The translations under genes were made by a program, and so were the position numbers. From contig OY979730.1 of NCBI GenBank assembly GCA_963855995.1, positions 9,153,300-9,217,299 of the forward strand: DNA of 64,000 bases, read 5' to 3'. Below, piece after piece: positions 22,901 to 34,900 of this stretch. Each line of letters starts with the position of its first letter. Position 1 is the stretch's first letter. Below the pieces are notes generated by a model that searched no databases, was not told where the DNA came from, and was given only the letters and a program-made list of their open reading frames with translations. The DNA is from Muricea muricata. Taxonomy: Eukaryota > Cnidaria > Anthozoa > Malacalcyonacea > Plexauridae.

Positions 22901-25900
22901 GTTGGCCTTTGCGCCGTCATATGCATTGCTTGTAAGTATAGCATTCAATTAAATTTGGGGGTCGTGACCGGTTCGTTGGGGGAAGGGGGAGGAAGGGTAC
23001 TTGAGAAAACGCGATTGTAAAATATTTAGGACGAAAGCTGACTTATAAAGAGGTGCAGAGATGATGTGGTAGAATTATTATTTATAAAATACTCGCATTT
23101 TAACAGATCGAATGTCGGGAAATAGGACAATTACAGTTGCTAGAATATTGCGGACATTAATTCTTCAAAATTTGTTGTTTTGACAGTTGATCAGTGTATT
23201 TACTGTTAGTTAATACTAGGTTAATTATTCCAAAGTTTACTCGCAATTTACGAAAAACTGTTTTTCATCCAGTTAAAGTCAATTTGGTTTGTTAAACATT
23301 AGTACCTATTTCTCGTAAATTATAATAATTACTCGGAAACTAAAAAGATCCTTGATATATAGAGGATATTACACGGTTGCGAGAAGATACGGATTTATGT
23401 TCGAGTGGCAAGAACAATATCCCGGATGTAGTGACATATGGATTCTACGAGTGTTTTAGTTCTCTATAAAACACTCTTGTCCATGTAATAATGTACGTTA
23501 TTAGACCCTACAAAAGTATGAATGATTGATAATATCGTCGGTGCCCAAGTTTAACACGTTTAATTAAGCTATTTCTTATTATACCAAGCTAAACAAATCC
23601 GGATATCAGACTGTTATAAAGAAGCTTATATTTTCAATATATAAACATGTCAAATGTTAAAGCGTTTATTTCGACGGAAGTGCCATCTCTTCAAACTGAA
23701 ACAGTGTGTCATCGATGCGCCGTAACACTTCAAAGAACGATCTCTCATTAGGATTGCTTATTAGCAGCTCTTCCAAGAATTTCAGCTCTTCGTCTTCTCG
23801 GATGCGGTTCTTGATTTCGTCGAAAACGCCAAAAGGCAGGATTATCTTTCCCAGTTGTTTTGCATACAGAAGCTCTGCTTTGCAATAGGGGCTCTCAAAA
23901 TAATCCACGCTCAACCAAGCGATGAAACAATCGCAATCTTCAATCGAGATTTTCAAACGCGCCTTCAGAAATGCGCCCATTGGCATATTGTCTTCGTCAA
24001 TCCACGTCGAATATCCGAGGAACTTCAAGCCGCTTTTAAATGTTCGCATAATAGGCTTGTCGTGTGACTTGTGACTGAGGAAGAAGCGAAATTGTGGCTT
24101 ATATTTTGTGTATTTCATTTTCTTGGTTATCAGCGGGATAACGTTATCACTCAAATACTCCCGTAGTTTCTCGTCACCTAAGGCGAACTGTTGAAGGCGC
24201 TCTAATTCCTTGATGTCAACGAGCTGATCCACAATATCAAACGAAACGCAATGTTTTATCTCCTTGATACCCAGATACAGACACTTTCGGATCTCCAGTG
24301 TCCACGTGTTGCCTGTGGAGTCTTTCTTGAAGTTGGTTAGATGTATGACAATGCCTCTTTCTAGTTTGTAATCGAACTTAAATTCAAGAGACCAATAGCC
24401 GCTTCTTCCGTCCAATCCATAGTTGTGTATTATCGCGATATTGTGCTCGTTCAATGTTGTCGTTAAGGGCTCCACACTGACTTCAGAAAGATCCATTGGT
24501 AAATTATATTAAAATACAAAACAATTATGTCGGACGTCAACACAAGCAAACTCTTTTATGCTAGAGCTCCAAAAAAGCTGCGGGCTTGCGGGCATTGCCC
24601 GCGAGGAAGGTTTGCTAACTGGGCGGTAATTCGACTTAATTTCGCAAAATTTGTAAATAATTGCTTGCACGCTTTTTGCAGTCGTTATGCTCACAACGAA
24701 TTAATGATTCGAATATGCAACGAATAATGATTTCATCAAAACTTAACCCACAATGCTTTGCCGGCTATTTTATATGACGTCATAATTTCTACAGTGTTTA
24801 AAAGTTCTATATAAAGAACAAAACAGGATTGTTTGACAGTTTGCATGTCAAAGTAAATTTTAATCTATGTAATGATAAATAAATCAATCACCACAGCTAG
24901 AAAGAACACAGCGAACTAAACTACTTAACTAAATTAACAAAACTACAAAGTTTGGTGGCGAAAAATGTTGTAAAGTTTGGAAACTATAAAAATTACGACT
25001 GTCAAATAGCATTTTTACAAAACACAAAATAATTGATTCCTCGTGAATTGTCAACATTTTATTCTTTACTTTTTGACATGTATACTACAAGTCATCTTCA
25101 TTATAAAAGCTATTCTGCTGAAGATAACTTCTACTCAGTGAACTGTAATACAACTGGAACGCTAACTCAATACAAAAGTTCAGTCAATGGGTGAAGCCTA
25201 GTTAGTTTTTCTGAAATACTTAACGCCAAACATCGGCCGTGTATCAAATTGAAGCTATTAAAAAGTTATATTTAATATAAAAAATTCACAAAACAGAACA
25301 GAGATAAAAAGACGAAACAGAAATTCTTAAAAAATACGAAAACAACTGCAATTTTGCAAAATACGGCAAATTTCCCTTCAAAGTTTAAGTTGTTTTTCTT
25401 TACCTAAAGTCTCAAAATTTTTACACCAAATACAACTTTTTACCCTAAATGAAGAGCATACAAACTCGTATACAGGTCCTATGCTAATATAATAAAATGT
25501 TGACACTTTACGGAGTTTTTCAACTGTTTTGTGTTTTGGAAGGTAAAACTTTGCAAATTTTTTATATATTTGTACTATGCACATCGATACAAAATCTGAT
25601 ACAAAAAAATTATAAAACATTTTTCCGTGTTGATATGCAGTTATATCCACACAATTTGTCGTTTTTCCAATTTCTACTCCTGTTGATATAACTGTATATC
25701 AACATGGAAAAATGTTTTATATTTCTTAATTATAAATTGTATATATTGCTCTTTCAACGAGAGACTCCAAACCATGCATTTATTAACTTAGTTATTATTT
25801 GATTAATCAACAATTTAAATCCCAGTCAGTAAAGTTAATTTTTTATCGATAATGCTAAAAATCACTTTGGTTCAATACTATCCAACACAAAGAATGTCTG

Positions 25901-28900
25901 TGCATGCAACATTGTACTGTTTTCTTGTAGCATGTTCATTTGTTCATGAGATTGAAATGTTCGTATTGTTACATTTGGAGCATAATGACCGAATCAAGAT
26001 CGACTAAAGCAATTTGTCCACTTGAATGGGATAGCATCTGTCCACGGTCGTGTGCCCCAGCCAAACGTTCAAATTGGTAGAGCAATTTCCCAGCGTCCGA
26101 AAACCCATAGATGTGTAAATTACAATATTTGAGGGGGTTTCCGGACAGGACACATACAACAACTGTCTCACTGACATGATTAAAAACCACACTCTTTATC
26201 CTAGCCGCTTCCGGGAATGCAAGTTTGACCGGCAGATGTTTTGCACCCTTGAGCTCACCGTCCATCGTCATAGTGTACATTGCAAGTTTCACGTCTCCGG
26301 ATTTGACGTCAGTAAAAATCAAAACGAGTTCATTTTTATTCGAGACAGTGTAGTCAAATTCGGCCGGCATACCGAAGGGAAGATCCTTGACTGGAAGAAT
26401 TAATTTGCGGTCTGCGTTTGCCTTTCTTCCGTCGCAAATGTAGAACACTTTGGTGTTGGCAACGTGGATAAAAATCCTGCCATCTTTGTTGAATCTTATT
26501 GACGAATTACGCAATGGTATATCGATACTCTCAAGACGTTTCTTCTGTTTTAAGTGACCATTCTTATCAAAGATAAATAATTTATAAAAAGCTAAAGCAT
26601 TGAGCTCAGATTGTTCGCCGTGTGGCCGTACTTCCACCATGGCGTAAACGTTATCTTTTTCGTCAACCCCAAGCATTCTGCACCAATTGTATGCGTCGTT
26701 TTCCGTCGGAATGCTACAAAACAACTCGCTGGTGTAATTTCTTCTAATACTATTACCATTGACCGACAACACTTCCCCTTTACTTGTTAGCGCGCATCGA
26801 TGGGAAACAGATTCAGCGGACTGGCAATACCAAGGAACTTGTGTGGCATTGTCGCTAAGGTTTCTCTGAATTTCGTTGTCGTTTAAGAGTGGATGGTAAA
26901 TCGCTTGCTCAGTTTTGATCGTCGGCCAGTTTAAAATACCCATCTTCGTGGTCGTAAATTTGATAGCGAGATCCAACAGTAGGTTGTTGAGCATCTGTAT
27001 CGACTGGATATTTGCATCTCTTTCGGTTTGATTAAAGCGAGCTCGTAAGCGAGATGCTATGCCTTTGCCAGCGTTTAACGCGACGGAGAACATCGCCTGT
27101 ATTGCGGGTAAATCCTGCAGCTCTTTCAGGTAGAGCAAGCTGTCTCAAACGGCCACCTCCAAGTCTTCTAAACCTTCCAGGATTCTGCTGGCGATTCGAA
27201 CTTTGCCAGCTAGTAATCTTTCTGCTACGCTCAGCCCCACGTTGTTAAAAGCTTCCGTGGCCAGCCTTCGCGCGTCTCTGAAGGATTTTTTGGCCAATTT
27301 GTAACGATCTTCCGACGCAATTGTTAACTTCTCGATCATTTCTGAGAGTTCAAATGCGCTTTTTAAGAAATCACGATCGGCTAACTTCGCCGAGAGCTCT
27401 TCCGCTCCCATATTTTCACCTTCGGCTGTAGATTCGTCCTTACTGCCAGGGTTTTCACTGCTATGCTTTTCACAAGGTTCCAGAGATACATCAAGCGAGA
27501 TGTACAACCTTGTGACCCCTTCTTTGAAAAAGCTGAGACTGGCTAGCAAGTCTTTTCGCGACAGCCCATCGATCTTCGACTTGATATCGTCAAGCTCTCG
27601 GACGACGATCTGTTTACATTTTTCATCGCTTAAGTCGCCTTCGTCCAGTTTGTCCGCGGCGTAATCTCGAAGCTTGCTACACAGCAAGCCGACTGTCGAA
27701 TTTATTATTCCATTTACGATTGAAGTCATTCTTTAATATTACTCGGAAAATAAGAATTTACTCTTTCTCTCAGACAGATCAGTTTATAGAAAATATGTTT
27801 TAGTTTATTTGTGTGATAGTCTTGTGATGAAATTTGACTCTGGTATAAACTTCGCACCAAACTTCGTGACATATCATAAAAGTTGTACTAAATTAATCCT
27901 TTCAAAAATTTTTCTATTTAATCTTCAAAACATTCGAACAAAGTTTGTTGAAAATATTATTATACCTAGCACAGACTGCATGTATTTGAAATAGTAAGCA
28001 TAAACAATATTGATCAAATTTAAAAGTGCACGTATAATAGATGACAAAGACCTTTATATATACAAGAACGTCATATAGTGTCTATGGTTTCAAATTTAAA
28101 ATTTGTAATTGACCGCAAAACAATCTTTTGCTAACATGGGAGATAATTGGTGGTCATTGGTGGTGTAATACATGCCGAAACGTATATAGTCTAGGACCTG
28201 CATATAAATTTGTATGCACTTCATTTACGACAGATAATCTCAACTGTTTTAAGGTAAGTTGACCATGGCGATCAAAATGGCCGCGCTGCCCGACTTCAAT
28301 CCGGGAGGAAACGTCCGAAACTGACCACACCCAAATATGACGCTTTTGCCATAGTGTTATCTACCAAACCATAAAAGTTTTGGCTTATCTAGGGTGCTAA
28401 TATGGCTCAGAGATGGCGCTTTTAGGGATGTTCATTGGGAGATGTTATAGGCATAGGATTAAAATTTCAGTGATTTCACAAGAAAAATGTCGTTACAACA
28501 ATCATGATGAAACGTTAATTTAGGGCTTCAAGCTTAAAATAAACAGTAGTGAACCATCATTACATTTTCTCAAAAAAATTTTTTATCGAAACATAATTGG
28601 TATTTATTTTGAATATATTATCACCATTTTCGTGCAAATAGTTAAGATTTATTAACCGAAATAATAATTTGAAATGTACCTACCTCTTGCAAATGGACGT
28701 ATTTGGCCAAATCCGCTATTTATATTCCCTGTTTATCACCGATATTCGTAGAGATTTTTCCAATTATGCAACTCATCTCAGACATAAATAATCGTATCGA
28801 AAATATTTTGATCACGTTGTAACCAGGTTTCAAATAGATTCTAACTGTTTAACCATCGACAAGATAAAACCTGGACTTTGTTCAAATCCTGCGTCATTTG

Positions 28901-31900
28901 TGTATTCCAATGTCGGTTGATAACACTGGAGTACCAAGATGGCGGAGATGAACTGCAAAATTTAGCTATGCGTGATCCATTATTATACAGATCAATGGTT
29001 CATAACCGTAAGTTGTGTGCAGTGTCTACTTTTCAACTTTATATTCCATGTTTTGTGCAAAGAAAACTGAATTATTAACATTCTGCAGTTTCAACATATT
29101 GCGAACAGCATTTACAATTTACGCACACTGAGGGCGCGCTTTAGGATTTTTAAATTCAAAGCTGTATACAGATTTCTAAGCAATGCCATGATATTCATCG
29201 AGCATGACGATAATTTTGATAAATCGTTGCTTAAGTTTTTAGCTTCGATACGATAATCGCAATTGAAATAGCTGAATTTTCGACGTGGCTGTTCATACAT
29301 AACGAGAACAATTGGCCAAACTAATCAGCACTATTGGTTGATAAAATACACATGAGATGAGAAAGGATCCATATTTTTACATAAACCAAGCCCAACGTAG
29401 ATTATAATATAGAATTTGTGAATCCTGAACGCTGATTGGTTAAGAGCCGTGTTTACATAACTCAATATAAACACGGAAAATTTTTCGCCACTTGTAAACA
29501 CGGAAAAGCTTTCGTACTTTCGTATCCTTCGGGCTTTTGACATTGCTATATTATAAAAAAAATCATAAAACATTTTTTCCGTATTGATATACAGTTAGAT
29601 CCACACAATTTCTCGTTTATCCAATGTTCACTCGTGTTGATATAACTGTATATCAACACGGAAAAATGTTTTATATTTCTTAACTATAAATTGTATATAT
29701 TGCGTTTTCAACGAGACTCCAAACCATGCATTTTATTAACTTGGTTATTATTTAGTGAGCAATTTAAAACCCAGTCAGGAAGGTTAATTTTTTATCGATA
29801 ATGCTAAAATCACTTTGGTTCAATACTATCCAACACAAAGAATGTCTGTGCATGCAACATTGTACTGTTTTCTTGTAGCATGTTCATTTGTTCATGAGAT
29901 TGAAATGTTCGTATTGTTACATTTGGAGCATAATGACCGAATCAAGATCGACTAAAGCAATTTGTCCACTTGAATGGGATAGCATCTGTCCACGGTCGTG
30001 TGCCCCAGCCAAACGTTCAAACTGGTAAACCAATTTCCCATCGTCTGAAAACCCATAGATCTCTATGTGTAAATTACAATATTTGAGGGGCTTTTCGGAC
30101 AGGACACATACAACAACTGTCTCGCTGACATGGTTAAAAACCATACTCTTTATCCTAGCCGATTCCTGGTATGCGAGTTTGACCGGCAGATAGTTTGCAC
30201 CCGTGAGCTCACCGTCCATCGTCACAGTGTACATTGCAAGTTTCTTGTCTCCGAATTTGCCGTGAGTAAAAATCAAAATGAGTTCATTTTTATTCGAGAC
30301 AGTGAAGCAAAATTCGTCCGGCATCCCGAAGGGAAGATCCTTGACTGGAAGAATCAATTTGCGGTCTGCGTTTGCCTTTCTTCCGTCGCAAATGTAGAAC
30401 ACTTCGGTGTAGGCAGCGTGGATAAAAATCCTGCCATCTTTGTTGAATCTTATTGACGAATCACGCAATGCTATATCGATACTCTCGAGATATCTCTCCT
30501 GTTGTAAATGACCATTCTTATCAAAGATAAATAATTTATAATAACGACTGAGCACCTCCACCATGGCAAAGACGTTATCTTTTTCGTCAACCCCAAGCAT
30601 TCTGCACGGTTTGCATGCGTGGTCTTTCGTGGGAATGCTACAAAACAACTCACTGGTGTAATTGTTCCTAATACTATTATTTTCGTCGATCGACAACACT
30701 TCCCCCTTACTTGTTAGCGCGCATGGATGGGAAATAGATTCAGCGGACTTGCAATACCAAGGAACTTGTGTGGCATTCTTGCGAATTTTTCTCCGAACTT
30801 CGTGGTCGTTTAAGAGTGGATGGTAAAACGCTTGCTCAGTTTTGAGCATCGGCCAGTTTAAAATACCCATCTTGGTGGTCGTAAATTTGATAGCGAGATC
30901 CAACAGTAGGTTGTTGAGCATCTGTATCGACTGGATATTTGCATCTCTTTCGGTTTGATTAAAGCGAGCTCGTAAGCGAGATGCTATGCCGTTGCCAGCG
31001 TTTAACGCGACGGAGATCATCGCCTGTACTGCGGGTAAATCCTGCAGCTCTTTCAGGTAGAGCAAGCTGTCTCGAACGGCCGCTTCCAAGTCTTCTAAAC
31101 CTTCGAGGATTCTGCTAGCGATGCGAAGTTTGCCAGCTAGTAATCTTTCTGCTACGCTCAGCCCCACGTTGTTAAAACCTTCCGTGGCCAGCCTTCGCGC
31201 GTCTCTGAAGGATTCTTTGGCCAATTTGTAACGATCTTCCGACGCGATTGTTAACTTCTCGATCATTTCTGAGAGTTCAAATGCGTTTTTTAAGAAATCA
31301 CGATCGGCTAACTTCGCCGGGAGCTCTTCCGCTTCCATATTTTCACCTTCGGCTGTAGATTCGTCCTTACTGCCAGCGTTTTCAGTGCCATGCTTTTCAC
31401 AAGGTTCCTGAGATACCTCAAGCGAGATGTACAATCTTGTGACCCCTTCTTTGAAAAAGCTGAGACTAGCTAGCAAGTCTTTTCGCGACAGCCCATCGAT
31501 TTTCGACTTGATATCGTCAAGCTCTCGAGCTACGATCTGTTTACATTTTTCATCGCTTAAGTCGCCTTCGTCCAGTTTGTCCGCCGCGTAATCTCGAAGC
31601 TTGCTACACAGCAGGCCGACTGTCGAATTTATTATCCCATTTACGATTGAAGTCATTCTTTAATATAACTCGGAGAATAAGAATTTACTCTTTCTCTCAG
31701 ACAGATCAGTTTATAGAAAATATATTTTGATTTATTTGTATGATAGTCTCGTGATGAAATTTGACTCTGGCATAAACTTCGCACCATATTTGGTCATATC
31801 ATTAAACTTGTACTAAATTTATCCTTTCAAAAATTTTCCATTTATTCTTTCAAAACATTCGAACAAAGTTTGTTAAAAATATTGTCATACCTAGCACACA

Positions 31901-34900
31901 CTGCATGTATTTGAAATAGTAAGCATAAACAATATAGATCAAATCTAAAAGTGCACGTATAATCGATGACAAGACCTTTATATATACATGTACGTCATAC
32001 AGTGTCTATAGTTTCAATCTGTAATTGACCGCGAAACAATCTTTTGCTAACATGGGCGGTAATTGGTGGTGTAATACATGCCGAAACGTATATAGTCTAG
32101 GACCTGCATATGAGTTTGTATGCACTTCATATACGACAGATAATCTCAACTGTTTTAGGGTAAGTTGACCATGGCGATCAAAATGGTAGCGCTGCCCGAA
32201 CTTGAATCCGGGAGGAAACGTCCGAAACTGACAACACCAAATATGACACTTTCATCATAGTGCTATCTACCAAACCATAACAGTTTTGGCTTATCTGAGG
32301 TGCTAATATGGCTCAGAGATGGTGCTTTTAGGGATGGTCATTGGGAGGTGTGATAGGCACGGGACTAACATTTCACAAGAAAAATTTCCGTACAACAGTC
32401 ATGATGAACGTTAATTTAGAGCGTAGAGATTAAAATAAACAGCAGTGGTGGACCATTATTACATTTTCTCCACGATCGTTTTTATCGAAACATAATTGGT
32501 ATTTCTTTAAATATATTATTGCTATTTTGGTCCAAAATAATTTAAAATGTGCCTACCTCTTGCAAATGGACGTATGTTTATCACCGATATTCATTGAAAT
32601 CCTTCCAATTATGCAACTCATCTCAGACATAATCGTATCGAAAATATTTTAATCACGCTTTCACTACGTTTCAAATAGATTCTTGCTGTTTAACCATGGA
32701 CAAGATAAAACCTGGACTTTGTCTAAATTCGTCGCCATTTGTGTAATCCACTGTCGGTTGTCAACAATTTGGCCCCACTATATTTCCATCCAAGCCAATT
32801 CGACTGTAATTATTTCAAATCAGTAAACCATTTATCAAGGATACGCAAAGAAAATAACTAAATTTTGTAAAACTCAGCATCTAACCACCCTTGCAAATTC
32901 TGTTTACAAGTATGTCAAAATGTTTCGTGCAAGTCTCGCGTGCACAATGTGTTTTGGCCGTGACAGGGGGGAGAAAGTTTTCGCGAAGATCGAAAGCATA
33001 TTGCGTTGTATGTTTAGTGCTGTTTATTTCAAGCTCTAAGCCGTAAATTGATATTTCGCCATGATTGTTGTAAGGACGTTTTCTTGTGAAATATTAGTCC
33101 TGGGCCTCCCAATGACCATTCCTAAAATCACCATCTCTGAACTACATTAGCACTTCAGATAAGCCAAAACTTTTATGGTTTGGTAGATAACACTATGGCG
33201 AAAGCGCCATATTTGGGTGTTGTCAGTTTCGGACGTTTCGTCCCGGATTCGGACAGCGTTACAATGTTGACCGTCATGGTCAACTTACCCTAAAACAGTT
33301 GAGATTATCTGTCCTAAATGTAGTGCATACAAACTCATATACAGGTCCTAGGCTAATAAAATAAAATGTTGGCACTTTACGGAGTTTCAATTATTTTGTG
33401 TTTTGCCGGAAGGTATAGCTTTGCAAATTTTGTGTACAACTAATTCAACAAAGGTTGTTCACTTCTTCCAAAAGCGTGAAATGTGAACTGTGTCAGACTG
33501 CGCCGGGATGACGGAACATTCAGTGCTTATTTTCACCTCGAAACACGGAATTGTTCCAGAATCGAGGGCACATAGGAAACTTACGAAGGAAATTTACTTG
33601 CTACAAAAGTAATTCCCTGAGTATCAGGAGCTGAATAAACAATAATTTCGTCCCTTGCGCGCTCATGGTTTACAGTTTACGCTTTTGGAAAGACAACCAT
33701 AATTGAAATAGCTGTATGTTTGTACTATGGACATCGATACAAAATCTGCAAACATCTTTCTCACGTTTCAATATTTGGCAACTAAATTTTCAATTGAAAT
33801 TTTACTAATTTCACGGTTGTTTTTTCATAAACCAAGCCCAGTGTAGATTATAATATAGCATTTGTGAATCCTGAACGCTGATTGGTTGAGATAACTCAAA
33901 GAAAACGCGGAAAATTTCCCACCACTTGTAAACACGGAAATTTTTCGTACCCTTCGGGCTTTTGATATTGCTGTATAATGAAAAAATTATAAAACATTTT
34001 TCTGTGTTGATATACAGTTATATCAACACAATTTCTCGTGTTTCCAATTTCCACTCGTGTTGATATAACTGTATATCAACACGGAAAAATGTTTTATATT
34101 TCTTAGTTATAAATTGTGTATATTGCGTTTTCAACGAGACTCCAAACCATCCGTTTTATTAACTTGGTTCGTATTTAATCAGCAAGTTAACACCCAGTCA
34201 ATAAGGTTAATTTTTTATCGATAATGCTAAAAATCACTTTGGTTCAATACTATCCAACACAAAGAATGTCTGTCCAAGCAACATTGTACTGTTTTCTTGT
34301 AGCATGCTCATTTGTTCATAAGATTGAAATGTTCGTAATGTTACATTTGGAGCATGATGACCGTATCACCATCGACTAAAGCAATTTGTCCATTTGAATG
34401 GGATAACATTTGTTTATAATCGTGTGCCCCAGCCAAACGTTCAAACTGGTAGAGCAATTTCCCATCGTCTGAAAACCCATAGATCTCTATGTGTGACTTG
34501 CTAATTTTGACACATACAACAACTGTCTCGCTGACATGGTTAAAAACCACACTCTTAATCCTAGCGAGTTGCGGGAATGCGAGTTTGACTGGCAGATATT
34601 TTGCACCCTTGAGCTCATCGTCCATCGTCACAGTGTACATTGCAAGTTTCACGTCTCCGGATTTGGCGTGAGTAAAAATCAAAATGAGTTCATTTTTATT
34701 CGAGACAGTGCAGCAAAATTTGGTCGGCATCCCGAAGGGAAGATCCTTGACTGGAAGAATCAATTTGCGGTCTGCGTTTGCCTTTCTTCCGTCGCAAATG
34801 TAGAGCACTTCGGTGTAGGCAGCGTGGATAAAAGTTCTGCCATCTTTGCTGAATGTTATTGACGAAGTACGGAATGGTATATCGATACCCTCTAGACGTC

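Larger units (their letters stand above)
24497..25968. other. Spacer between the TIR gene and paralog C
   Basis: Includes a half copy of the palindromic MITE near 24940-25030 (ACAAAGTTTGGTGGCGAAAAATGTTG). It also holds sequence shared with the other paralog flanks (25440-25560), a hairpin at 25604-25735 and the downstream signal of paralog C. No additional gene is seen. Confidence 0.45.
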
